A stretch of 64,000 bases of DNA from Adhaeribacter arboris (lineage in GTDB: Bacteria; Bacteroidota; Bacteroidia; Cytophagales; Hymenobacteraceae), in the NCBI RefSeq assembly GCF_003023845.1, contig NZ_PYFT01000001.1, positions 4,650,001 through 4,714,000 on the forward strand. Reading direction: 5' to 3'. Shown here one piece after another: positions 26,727 through 36,200 of the stretch (positions are counted from its first letter, which is position 1; each line of letters opens with the position of its first letter). A program made the position numbers and the translations under genes. Under the pieces are notes generated by a model. That model worked only from the letters and a program-made list of their open reading frames with translations. It was not told the origin of the DNA and did not search any database.

Positions 26727-28445
26727 TTAAAACTCTTGTTTCAACCATAATTTAAAATTTTGTTGCTGCTCTGACGTAGCATTCGGTAGTTTCTGAATAC
26801 TGTATTTAGCTAAATGCTGTTCGTCATCGGCGGTAAGCGTAACAGTACGTAAAAATTTATTTCGGAAAAGGGTTACTTCGTAAGTAGGTTCATTCTGCAG
26901 CAGCACAGCTAGATTACCTTCTATCCGGCGGCCGTTTACCGCAACCAACTCATCATCCGTAGAAAGAACCTGTGCGGCTGGGCTATTTGGCTCAATGTAA
27001 CCTACCAGTAAACTGGTGTTGTTTAAAGTAGTTTTAAAGCCAAAGCGACTTTCAGAAACGCCAACATTGGGTTCTTTTAGCAAAAAGCAACCTATGTAAT
27101 TTAATGCTTCATTTAAAGGCTCGTGTACGGGTACGGTGCTGTAAATAATCTGATCAAAATAACTTTGAAGCGATTGCCCAGCCACTTCTTCGGTCAGGCG
27201 TTGGTAGTCTTGCTCGGTATAACCTATTTTAGGTTTGCCAAACTCTTGCCACAAACGCCGCATCACGTCATCCAGGGATTTTTGATTGTTGGTTAATTGC
27301 CGGATTTCTAAATCCAGAATAAGAGCAGCAATACAACCTTTATGGTAAATAGATACTTTCCGGTCGGGGATGCCGGGTTTGTATCCGTCCAGCCACAGTT
27401 CAAACGATGAATCGGCCACTGATAAGTGGTATTGCCCAAAATCATCGAAATGCTTGCGCAGTACTTCGTTTAGTTCGGCAAAATATTGCTCCGCCGAGAA
27501 AATACCGCAACGAGCCAGTAAATAATCGCCGTAATAAGTTGTTACTCCTTCGGCTATGTAACCCGTCCGGAAATAATTTTCGCGGGTATAATCGTAAGGC
27601 AGCATTTCGGCCGGCCGGATTTGTTTAATGTTCCAGGTATGAAACAACTCGTGGCAACTGACGCCCAATAGTTCTTTGTACAATTCCTGGCTCATCAGCA
27701 GCTCGCCAGGCCCTAAAGCAATGGTAGTAGAATTGCTGTGCTCTACGCCGTGGTAAAATCGATAAGGTAAAATCTCATATAAAAAATGGTATTCCTTTAC
27801 CGGAAATTCGCTAAATATATTTAGTTGTTCTTCCGTAAACCGCTGAAAATCGAGAAGTATTCGGTTCCAATCCGGCTGGCATTCGCCCTGAAACCAAACA
27901 TGGAACGGGATGTTTTGAGCCGTATATACCTGGTGCTGTAGATTAGCGCTGGCAATTAAGGGGCAATCTACAAGCTCGTCGTAAGTGATAGCTTCTAAAG
28001 TAGTTTTATTTATTTGTTTTAGGCCGCAGGCTACTTGCCAGTTTTCGGGTATCTCTATATGTAGCTGGCACGGTTCTGCCTCCTGGCCTATTACGCTCAT
28101 TAAACAATTTATTGGGTTTACGTAAAGCTGGGTTTCGTCGAGCCAGGAACCGCCCGCGTCGAGTTGGTGCGCGTAAAAATTATACTGTACTACAATTTCA
28201 GATGCATTAACCAGCTGAAGGCGCCAGCGATCTTTGGTGATTTTGCTGTATTTTACCGGTTGCTGCTGCGTATCGGTTACTCTGAATTGCTGAATTTTCT
28301 GGGCAAAATTTTGCAGTTCGTAACGGCCCGGGCGCCAGGCGGGCAATTGCAAATCTATTTCGGCAGCATCCTGAACCGGAATGACCATCCGGATTTGCAG
28401 GAAAAAAGTAAGCGGATTAGAAAAAGAAATATAGTAGTGAATCAT
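26727..28445 (-). CDS. M61 family (glycyl aminopeptidase-like) metallopeptidase with PDZ domain
   Basis: 572 residues. The N-terminal beta domain (IDLQLPAWRPGRYELQNFA) is typical of M61. The catalytic domain has the zinc motif HELFH in GVSCHELFHTWNIKQIRP (residues about 265-282) and the downstream glutamate in YIAEGVTTYYGDYLLAR. A C-terminal PDZ-like domain follows (about 460-550: VGYIEPNSPAAQVLSTDDELVAVNGRRIEG). No signal peptide is visible, so it is probably cytoplasmic. The family removes N-terminal glycine or alanine residues from peptides. No strong terminator is seen downstream. Confidence 0.92.
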   Translation of the reverse strand: MIHYYISFSNPLTFFLQIRMVIPVQDAAEIDLQLPAWRPGRYELQNFAQKIQQFRVTDTQQQPVKYSKITKDRWRLQLVNASEIVVQYNFYAHQLDAGGSWLDETQLYVNPINCLMSVIGQEAEPCQLHIEIPENWQVACGLKQINKTTLEAITYDELVDCPLIASANLQHQVYTAQNIPFHVWFQGECQPDWNRILLDFQRFTEEQLNIFSEFPVKEYHFLYEILPYRFYHGVEHSNSTTIALGPGELLMSQELYKELLGVSCHELFHTWNIKQIRPAEMLPYDYTRENYFRTGYIAEGVTTYYGDYLLARCGIFSAEQYFAELNEVLRKHFDDFGQYHLSVADSSFELWLDGYKPGIPDRKVSIYHKGCIAALILDLEIRQLTNNQKSLDDVMRRLWQEFGKPKIGYTEQDYQRLTEEVAGQSLQSYFDQIIYSTVPVHEPLNEALNYIGCFLLKEPNVGVSESRFGFKTTLNNTSLLVGYIEPNSPAAQVLSTDDELVAVNGRRIEGNLAVLLQNEPTYEVTLFRNKFLRTVTLTADDEQHLAKYSIQKLPNATSEQQQNFKLWLKQEF

Positions 28446-28536
28446 AGGAAAGCTATTGACAGCATTCGAAATACGGAAATTCTAAATAAAAAACTAAATA
28501 ACTAGATTATCCAGAAGCAGTTGATAACAGCTTCAC

Positions 28537-28604
28537 CCTTCTAACCTTTCACCTGTAACTTTTCAGCCTATAACCTGCAACGTATAACTTCTAACCTGTA
28601 AACC
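28537..28604. repeat. Iterated low-complexity words (TAACCTGTAAC type)
   Basis: Variants of CTAACCTTTCACCTGTAAC, CTATAACCTGCAAC and CTAACCTGTAAAC recur in about 70 bases upstream of the rpmH promoter. It is one of several such intergenic word clusters in the window. Confidence 0.5.
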
Positions 28605-28625
28605 AGTAAATAAATAGCTGCTTTG

Positions 28626-28656
28626 TTTGATATTTAAAAAAAGCTTCCTAATTTTG
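28626..28656 (+). promoter_or_regulatory. Promoter (TTTG-N19-TAATTTTG) of rpmH
   Basis: TTTG at 28626-28629 and TAATTTTG at 28649-28656 match both boxes of the Bacteroidota housekeeping promoter. They lie about 28 bases before the rpmH start. Confidence 0.85.
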
Positions 28657-28684
28657 CAGCCCATATAATAAGCTTTGGTTTAAG

Positions 28685-28843
28685 ATGAAAAGAACATTCC
28701 AACCTTCTCAAAGAAAAAGAAGAAACAAGCATGGTTTCCGCTCCAGAATGGAAACGGCAAACGGTAGAAGAGTGCTTGCTAGCAGAAGAGCAAAAGGTCG
28801 TAAAAAACTGACTGTTTCAGACGAAAGAAGACACAAAGCTTAA
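28685..28843 (+). CDS. rpmH: Ribosomal protein L34
   Basis: A 52-residue basic protein beginning [18 protein letters not shown] and ending DERRHKA, the canonical L34 sequence with a short Bacteroidota C-terminal tail. It is a structural protein of the large ribosomal subunit. As in most bacteria it lies directly before rnpA, here with a 39-base gap, and it has its own strong promoter. Confidence 0.97.
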   Translation: MKRTFQPSQRKRRNKHGFRSRMETANGRRVLASRRAKGRKKLTVSDERRHKA

Positions 28844-28882
28844 TTTTAGCGCACCGCTATTGGCTTGGGAGGGTATACGCGC

Positions 28883-29287
28883 ATGAATGCAGCGTCTGAA
28901 AATCCCGCTGAAAATAAGAACATCCATAATTTTACGAAAGAAGAACGCTTACGTAGTACAAAGCTGATCGAGCAGCTTTTTCGGGAGGGTTCTTCTTTTA
29001 ATTTATACCCTTTGCGGTTTGTTTATCTGAAGCCAACTTCGCCAATGGCTACTACTCCGCAGGTACTTATCTCTGTTTCTAAAAGAAACTTTAAGAAAGC
29101 GGTGGATCGAAACCGGCTTAAGCGGCAAATCCGGGAAGCGTATCGCCTGCACAAAGGTATTTTACTATCCACTGGTTCCAGTCCCCTTCAATTGCTTGGC
29201 ATCCTGTATATTGCCAAAGAAAAAAAGCCTTTTAAAGTTATCCAAAAAAAACTAATTTCAGGTTTGGAACGTTTCTTAAACGAATAG
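28883..29287 (+). CDS. rnpA: Ribonuclease P protein component
   Basis: 134 residues from the ATG at 28883; an in-frame TTG at 28865 is less likely. The RnpA signature SVSKRNFKKAVDRNRLKRQIREAYR is present, together with the N-terminal FTKEERLRSTKLIEQLFREG. The protein binds the RNase P RNA and helps it remove 5' leaders from pre-tRNAs. Its place right after rpmH confirms the call. The S41 protease gene starts 28 bases downstream and is likely in the same transcript. Confidence 0.96.
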   Translation: MNAASENPAENKNIHNFTKEERLRSTKLIEQLFREGSSFNLYPLRFVYLKPTSPMATTPQVLISVSKRNFKKAVDRNRLKRQIREAYRLHKGILLSTGSSPLQLLGILYIAKEKKPFKVIQKKLISGLERFLNE

Positions 29288-29315
29288 GCGCATCCGTTTA
29301 CAAATCTGGAAAGTT

Positions 29316-31004
29316 ATGGTTAAAAAAATTACCGCCGGCCTGCTGGTATGTGCAGCAGTTGGTTTCCTGGCTTCTTTTAAATCTAATGATGATAATGGGC
29401 GATACTTCGAAATCGCCAAAAACTTAGATATTTTTGCTACTCTCTTTAAAGAGGTAAATACGTATTACGTAGACGAGGTAACGCCGACCAAAATGGTTAA
29501 GACGGGCATCGACGCCATGCTAAAATCGCTGGACCCTTATACGAATTACATTCCCGAAGATGACATTGAAGATTTTCGCACCATGACTACGGGCCAGTAC
29601 GGTGGTATTGGCGCGAACGTAGGCAAACGCGATGGTAAAACAATTGTGCAACTGCCGTACGAAGGATATCCGGCTCAAAAAGCTGGTTTATTAGCGGGCG
29701 ACGAGATTATAAAAATAGACGGCGTTAATATTGAAAAGAAAAACTCCTCGGACGTCAACAAGCTTTTAAAAGGGCAGGCTAATTCGGTAGTAGAACTGGA
29801 AGTAAAGCGTTTCGGAAGCGATAAACCTCTTACCCTAAAAATTACCCGCGCTAAAATCCAGATTGATAACGTGCCTTACTTTGGGATGGTAAGTAACGAT
29901 ATTGGTTATTTACAGTTATCGGGATTTACTATGGAGGCCAGCCGCGAAGTGCGGAATGCGGTAGTTAAATTAAAAGAACAAGGAGCGAAAAAACTTATTA
30001 TCGACTTGCGCGATAATCCGGGGGGTTTATTAAACGAGGCGATTAATATTTCTAACTTATTTGTCGAACGTGGCCGCGATATTGTAAGTACCAAGGGCAA
30101 AGTAGTAGAATTTAACAAAATGTATAAGGCTTTAGATGAGCCTTTAGATACCCAAATTCCATTAGCGGTTATAACTAATTCGCGGAGCGCTTCGGCTTCG
30201 GAAATTGTTTCCGGCGTTTTGCAAGATTACGATCGGGCGGTATTGGTAGGAGAGCGTACCTTCGGCAAAGGCTTGGTTCAATCTACCCGGCCGTTAACGT
30301 ACAATTCGCAGTTAAAAGTAACTACCGCCAAGTATTACATCCCGAGTGGCCGTTGCATTCAGGCCATTGATTATTCGCACCGCAATGACGATGGTAGTTT
30401 AGGAAAAATTCCGGATTCGTTGCGCGTGGCTTTTAAAACTACCAGTGGCCGGGTAGTATACGATGGGGGAGGTGTAAGCCCCGACGTTGAAGTAACCGAA
30501 AAAGAATATTCTCAGATTGCTAAAACTTTGGCAAACAAAGGTTACTTTTTCGATTTTGCTACTAAATACCGGGTGGAACATCCCACCCTGGCGAACGCAA
30601 AAGATTTTCATTTGACCGATGCTGATTATCAAAAATTCGTTTCTTTCCTGGGTAATAAAGATATTTCGTATTCTACTAGTGTGGAGAGAGCCATGGAGGA
30701 CTTGATAAAGAAATCAAAAGACGATAAACATTTCGACGATATTAAAGCGGAAATTGAGGTAATTAAAAAGAAGATTTCCACGAACAAAGCCAATGACCTA
30801 ACCCGTTTTAAACCGGAAATTAGTGAATTGCTGGAGCAGGAAATTGCTTCGCGGTATTATTTTCAGAGAGGTATGATTGAATCAACCTTCGATGATGATC
30901 AGGATATTATAGCCGCTATTAACTTGTTGAGCGATACACCCAAATACAACGCTTATTTGCGTCCTTCAGCCGGTAGCAATACCACTGTCCGGAAAGGTAA
31001 GTAA
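29316..31004 (+). CDS. S41 family C-terminal processing protease (CtpA-like)
   Basis: 562 residues with an N-terminal signal or anchor segment (ITAGLLVCAAVGFLASF). The PDZ domain (about 75-165: VQLPYEGYPAQKAGLLAGDEIIKIDG) is followed by the S41 domain, with DLRDNPGGLLNEA, the catalytic serine in SRSASASEIVSG and the lysine in RTFGKGLVQS (Ser/Lys dyad). The C-terminal 150 residues are helical. The family cleaves C-termini of periplasmic proteins or hydrolases of cell-wall turnover. It lies 28 bases behind rnpA, an arrangement that suggests co-transcription with rpmH-rnpA, and a terminator follows. Confidence 0.94.
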   Translation: MVKKITAGLLVCAAVGFLASFKSNDDNGRYFEIAKNLDIFATLFKEVNTYYVDEVTPTKMVKTGIDAMLKSLDPYTNYIPEDDIEDFRTMTTGQYGGIGANVGKRDGKTIVQLPYEGYPAQKAGLLAGDEIIKIDGVNIEKKNSSDVNKLLKGQANSVVELEVKRFGSDKPLTLKITRAKIQIDNVPYFGMVSNDIGYLQLSGFTMEASREVRNAVVKLKEQGAKKLIIDLRDNPGGLLNEAINISNLFVERGRDIVSTKGKVVEFNKMYKALDEPLDTQIPLAVITNSRSASASEIVSGVLQDYDRAVLVGERTFGKGLVQSTRPLTYNSQLKVTTAKYYIPSGRCIQAIDYSHRNDDGSLGKIPDSLRVAFKTTSGRVVYDGGGVSPDVEVTEKEYSQIAKTLANKGYFFDFATKYRVEHPTLANAKDFHLTDADYQKFVSFLGNKDISYSTSVERAMEDLIKKSKDDKHFDDIKAEIEVIKKKISTNKANDLTRFKPEISELLEQEIASRYYFQRGMIESTFDDDQDIIAAINLLSDTPKYNAYLRPSAGSNTTVRKGK

Positions 31005-31030
31005 GAGGCTTAGTGTAATAGCAGTAGTTT

Positions 31031-31078
31031 TAAAAAAGAAAAGCAGGTTATTTGTAAATAGCCTGCTTTTCTTTTTTA
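31031..31078. terminator. Terminator of the rpmH-rnpA-S41 transcript
   Basis: A 23-bp stem with one G-T pair (31031-31053 with 31056-31078) has A-rich and T-rich ends, so it could also serve the convergent gene at 31198-32397. Confidence 0.85.
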
Positions 31079-31197
31079 CTATAATTCTGATAATGTAAAT
31101 AGAAAGGTAAATTGAAAGAAAACAGTGGCAGTAAAACCAAAGCATAATCTTTCAACAACGTTTCTATTCAATCTTTACAACTAAGCCATTCGTAAAT

Positions 31198-32397
31198 TTA
31201 AAATTTAGACTGCCTTATTAATTGATAAAACTGCTGCGCTGCATCAGGTAATTGCTCCCGACGAGATTTTAGATTTTGCCTTATTTCTGCCCCGCTTATT
31301 TTTTGTACGCTTAGAGGAAGTTGCCGCACCGATTGATCGATTACCGTATCGGTTAAGGTTTGTTTTAATTCGGTAGCCGTTTGAATAAATTTTTCGGCGG
31401 GCATACTGGCTAATATCAGGGTATCTAAGTGGGCGGAGTTTATGGTTAAACGGGAAACATCGTCCAGTTTTGCCGTGAATTGTCCGAACTTAGGTAAGGC
31501 CCATTTACGGGTAGCTAACCAAGGTAATAATCCGTCGCGGTAATTACAGAAAGCCTGATCGCGATCTTTCGGAATGGGTACGTACCAGGTTTCTGGTCCC
31601 CGCGGGTAAGCGGCCCACATCCACTGCCCCGTATGCCGGTCCCAATCGCCGATTAAAAAATCGAATAAGCGGCATTTTAAATACATTTCTGCATCGATCT
31701 GTAAAGTTTTTTTGTCTAACTTTTGTAACAAAATAGGCGTGGGAAGGATAGCCGTAGCATTTTTTAATTCGGGGTATAGCTCGGGATTATTTTGATACTT
31801 TTCCTCCAGCAAAAATAATTTGCCGCCTGCCCGGGTAGCAGATTGGCCAAATAAAGGATCCTTCGGACGAACGTAACGCAATTGCGGATGGGCGTGCAAG
31901 ATACCGGCCGCCTGCGCCAATACCGGCACTACTAAGGCTCCGTACGGGTTTGCCCCCGAAATTTGGTCGCGCACAAAATGGCCGGCACTGGTTTTTCGCC
32001 AGAACGGGGACAGAATCGATATGGGATCTTTATCTACGGATCGCAAGGCGTAAGTACGGCCAATGGAGTCGCGGAGGGTAAAACTTAAAGTTTGCATGCC
32101 GCCGCCAACTTCTACTATTTTTAAGCCGCCGAACGTTCTGTTTAAATACAAAACTTTTGCTTTAACGGGTACTGCCCAGATGGTCCGGTTGTGCTGGCCC
32201 AAGAAAAAAGTGCCGAATGCCGAGCGGGCGTAATGCGGGCCGGCACTTACTACTACACTATCGGGCAAACCATCGGGGTTGCGGTTCACTATTACCGCCC
32301 GCGGCCGGGTAGGTGGGGAATATTGCCGGAAAAAAAGCCAGTAACATACCAAGCCTAATGTCAGTACTATACAAACTAACCGTATCTGCTTAATCAT
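31198..32397 (-). CDS. Membrane-anchored protein with a predicted kinase-like domain, paralogue of the middle of the 33299-36895 protein
   Basis: 399 residues with an N-terminal anchor (RLVCIVLTLGLVCYWLFF) that places the rest in the periplasm. The body shares an ordered set of motifs with residues about 400-700 of the large fusion nearby: GGLKIVEVGGGMQT, ALRSVDK, VRDQISGANPYGALVVPVLAQAAG, RLFDFLIGDWDRHTGQW and VPIPKDRDQAF. I read these as a glycine-rich loop, an ATP-binding-type lysine, a DxDRHxxQ catalytic loop and a metal-binding Asp, the layout of HipA/FAM20/CotH-type protein kinase-like folds. This is inference; no named family comes to mind. The gene is convergent with the S41 transcript. 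Confidence 0.6.
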   Translation of the reverse strand: MIKQIRLVCIVLTLGLVCYWLFFRQYSPPTRPRAVIVNRNPDGLPDSVVVSAGPHYARSAFGTFFLGQHNRTIWAVPVKAKVLYLNRTFGGLKIVEVGGGMQTLSFTLRDSIGRTYALRSVDKDPISILSPFWRKTSAGHFVRDQISGANPYGALVVPVLAQAAGILHAHPQLRYVRPKDPLFGQSATRAGGKLFLLEEKYQNNPELYPELKNATAILPTPILLQKLDKKTLQIDAEMYLKCRLFDFLIGDWDRHTGQWMWAAYPRGPETWYVPIPKDRDQAFCNYRDGLLPWLATRKWALPKFGQFTAKLDDVSRLTINSAHLDTLILASMPAEKFIQTATELKQTLTDTVIDQSVRQLPLSVQKISGAEIRQNLKSRREQLPDAAQQFYQLIRQSKF

Positions 32398-32509
32398 GCT
32401 TTCTGGTTACCGGACGATTTTTTAACGAAAACAACGGAAAAGTTCTTTATTAAAGTAGAAATCACAAACAGGTATAAAATATCCGGAAGTTAATGGGTAT
32501 GAAAATAAC

Positions 32510-32541
32510 TTTGTTAGGAAAATAAAGGTGGCATATCTTCG
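32510..32541 (+). promoter_or_regulatory. Promoter (TTTG-N20-TATCTTCG) of the 91-residue protein gene
   Basis: TTTG at 32510-32513 and TATCTTCG at 32534-32541 match the Bacteroidota promoter in seven of eight -7 positions with ideal spacing. The leader would be about 60 bases. Confidence 0.55.
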
Positions 32542-32608
32542 GACGAAGTAAAATTAAAAAGTATAAATACTTACTATTATATCGTAAAACTTTAAAATTT
32601 AAATAACT

Positions 32609-32884
32609 ATGGCCAATAGCGCGCAATACACCGGTATCGACGAATCGGTTTACAGCAATTTAAAACAAAAATTATCTGGTTTTGGCATCGACCTGGAAGG
32701 TAATTCCGGTAAAGTTTCGAAACAAGGAGTTTCTGCGCAGTATGCCTTTGATCCGGCTACGCAAACCTTAAATATTAATAACGTAAATGTGAGTTTTCCG
32801 GCTAGCATGATGTTCAGTCCGGATAAAATTATTGGAATGATATCGGAAGCGGTACAAGGCGCCGGTGGTTCCAAGGTAGCTTAA
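32609..32884 (+). CDS. Small conserved-type hypothetical protein
   Basis: 91 residues, no signal peptide and no membrane segment. It reads as a compact alpha-beta domain (YTGIDESVYSNLKQKLSGFGI, then VSAQYAFDPATQTLNINNVNVSF) and ends in a glycine-rich tail. It has its own promoter and terminator, so it is a real monocistronic gene. I do not recognise a family. It lies between the two genes that share the kinase-like domain, but on its own transcript, so a link is not shown. Confidence 0.7.
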   Translation: MANSAQYTGIDESVYSNLKQKLSGFGIDLEGNSGKVSKQGVSAQYAFDPATQTLNINNVNVSFPASMMFSPDKIIGMISEAVQGAGGSKVA

Positions 32885-32889
32885 TTAGG

Positions 32890-32918
32890 AAAAGCGCGGT
32901 ACTTGTACGGCGCTTTTT
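32890..32918 (+). terminator. Rho-independent terminator
   Basis: A 13-bp stem with one G-G mismatch (32890-32902 with 32905-32917) is followed by Ts. It sits five bases after the stop of the 91-residue protein gene. Confidence 0.7.
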
Positions 32919-33115
32919 GCTTTTAGAGTATTTTATTTAAATTTAAGTAACGGGATAAAATTAATTAGACCTGCCTTAGGTCGAGATTGTTGTAGTAAGG
33001 ATTTAGGAATTAATTTAGTAGTTCCTAAAAAGCCTAGTATCTTATATCTTGATACCTGTGTCTCTTTACTTATTGGTAAAAATAGATTTGCATATAGTAG
33101 TATGAACCTACTAAT

Positions 33116-33171
33116 TATGCTGGATGAATAATCTTTTTAACAGTTTCTAAAATGATATTCCATCCAGCATA
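33116..33171. repeat. 11-bp perfect inverted repeat in an intergenic gap
   Basis: TATGCTGGATG (33116-33126) and CATCCAGCATA (33161-33171) pair perfectly, with AATA/TATT extending the stem after a one-base bulge and an AT-rich loop. It lies about 130 bases before the large fusion gene. The rest of the 32919-33298 gap shows no promoter box or ORF. Confidence 0.5.
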
Positions 33172-33298
33172 GCCAACCCAAATAAAATATTTTCAGGCGT
33201 ATCTCCTCGGAATGTTTCTTATAAAATTCAGGATCATTTTAGTTTATTTCGCTTACGCAACTGAATAAATTAAAATCTATGCGGAAATTAGCGGCGCT

Positions 33299-36200
33299 AT
33301 GATCTCCATTGTTTCTAAGTTGTATTTAGTAATACTTACCACTTGTCTGGTTTTTTTGCTGTCATTAACCGGGTTCGCCCAAAGTCCGGGAACTGTGAGC
33401 GGCAAAGAGCAAGATAACCCGAAGGTGGTGCATACTATTTTTTTGGTAGGGAATACAGGTGCTCCGGCAGATACGGGTGCGGGACCTAAACTCCGTTTGC
33501 TTAAAACCCAGCTGCAAACGGCGGGTAAAGCCAGTAACCTGGTATTTATCGGGAATACCTTTTATCCCCGGCTTTTACCACTAAGTAATGATCCGCAACG
33601 GGCTTCAGTGGAGCAAGCTTTAAAAGCGCAGCTTAACATTTTAAAAGGATATACCGGCCAGGTTCATATCGTTCCCGGCGATCACGAATTAAAAAAGGAT
33701 AAAAATAATGCGAACCGGCACGCCCGTAGTCAGGAACAATTTATTCGGGAGTACCTGCAGAATGAAGATATTTTTATGCCGGCAAGCGGATGTCCCGGAC
33801 CAGAATCAATTGAAATTAACGACAATATCTTACTGGTTTTGTTGGATACCAAGTGGTTTTTGCCCCGTAGTCCTAAAATTGACGAAGATTTAGGTTGTTC
33901 GGTAAACAGCCCGGCGGCGGCCTTGGCCGAAGTAGATGATATTCTAAAAAGTAATCCGCAAAAACAGGTAGTGATAGCGGCCCATATTGCCCAAGACATT
34001 AAGCCTTTTATCTATCGAAGCTTTCAGAAAGGTTACGCCGAAATTTTCCGGCAGCACGCTGGTTTAATTTACACCGAAGATAGCAGCCCTGCCTTAGAGT
34101 ATTCCTGGCAAGATAGCATTAATTACATCCGGACGGGACGTGGTTCGCTTACCCGGAAAATAAAGCAAAAAGTACCGCCGATATTTACCCAGCCGGGACA
34201 TGGTTTTGCCAAAATTCTCTTCTACGAAAATGGAGAGGCTTGGCTTGAGTTCTGGACTGTTAATTCTGCTACTAATGTGACCGGAAAAATGGCGTACCGG
34301 CGCTTACTCATGAAAAAAGCTACTCTGGCCCAGTTAAACGCCCATATTAAACCTGTTCCGGCGCATAATTATAAAGATAGTGTGGTAACCACTAATGCCA
34401 GTAACTTATACCAGGTTGGCAAATTTAAAAGATGGCTGCTCGGTGAGAATTACCGACCCGAATGGGCAACTCCCGTAACGCTCCCGGTTTTTGACGTAAG
34501 CAAAGAAAAAGGTGGTTTAAAAGTAGTACAACGCGGCGGCGGTTTCCAAACCCGTTCGCTGCGGCTGGTAGATGCCAAAGGTAAAGAATACGTAGTACGC
34601 TCCGTCGAAAAATACCCCATCGAAGCTATCCCACGCGCCTTGCGGCGAACTATGGCGGCGGATATTGTAAAAGACCAGATTTCGGCCTCGCACCCCTACG
34701 CACCTTTGGTAGTTCCTACCTTGGCTCAGGTAGCTGGTGTTTACCACACTAATCCTAGCTATGTATTTATTCCGGATGATCCGCGATTGGGTAATTTTCG
34801 CACGGGCTTAGCCAATACCATTGCTTTGTTTGAAGAACGCCCGGACGATGACGAATCTGAGTCACCGCAATTTGGCCGCTCCAAAAAAGTGTACAGCACC
34901 GAAAAAGTGCTCGAAAAAATCCAGGAAGACAACGACGACCAGGTAGATCAGAAAGCCGTTTTACGGGCCCGTTTATTCGATTTTTTTATTGGCGACTGGG
35001 ACCGGCACGAAGATCAGTGGCGCTGGGCCAGTTTTGAAAACGAAAACGGGAAAGGAAAGTATTACCAACCCATTCCCCGCGATCGCGACATGACCTTTTT
35101 CGTGAACCAAGGGATTATTCCGAAGATCGCCAGTCGCAAGTGGATTTTACCTAAAATTCAAGGTTTCGACGAAGCTATTCGTGATATAACTACCTTTAAT
35201 TTTAACGCCCGTTATTTCGATCGTACTTTTTTAACTGCCCTTTCGCTGGGAGAATGGCAAACCGTAGCGGCCGATTTACAGCAGCGCCTCACCGACCAAA
35301 CAATTACCGCCGCGCTTAAGCAATTACCCGCTCCTATTTATAACATCCGGGGGGAAACAGCCATAAATATCCTGAAAGCCCGGCGGGCGAGATTGGTGAA
35401 AGATGCCACGGATTATTATAAATTTTTAGCCCGGACGGTAGACGTAGTTGGGTCAGATAAAGCCGAACTTTTTGAAGTTACCCGCCAGGACGATGAACAT
35501 ACTTTGGTAAAAGTATTTAAAGTAAGCAAGAGCCGGCAAAAAGAGCAGGTAATTTACGAACGAATTTTTAAAACCTCGGAAACGCGCGAATTACGTTTGT
35601 ACGGGCTCGGTGATAACGACCAGTTTATTTTAACGGGTTTGGTAAAAAGAGGAATTCTGGTGCGGATAATTGGTGGTGAAGGTGATGACAGCCTAACCGA
35701 CAGTTCCCGCGTAAAAAGAGGGCCGAGAAAAACTATTATTTATGATACTGCCACCGGCAACCATTTGCCAATAGCCGCCGAAACTAAAAACGAAACTTCT
35801 GACCGCGACGAAGAAATCAATGCGTACGACCGCAAATCTTTTAAATATAATTACCTCGGCCCGCTAGCTTCTATTGAATATAATAAAGATGATGGTTTTT
35901 ACCTGGGCGGCGGTTTTTCAGCCATGCAGCAAGGTTTTAGAAAAGAGCCCTTTGCCGCTTCGCACCGTTTTGTGGCAAACTACGCTTTGGCTACCCATTC
36001 GTTCTTGTTTAATTATGCCGGTTATTTTACCAAAGCTTTAGGCGTTTTTGATGTAGCATTAAACCTGGATGTGAAAACCCGGAACTTTAGCGATAACTTC
36101 TTCGGATTGTCGAACGAATCCATTTACAACCGGGAATTTGATATTGATTATTACCGTTACCGGTCGGAGCGTTACCATTTCAATGTTTTATTAGGTCGCC

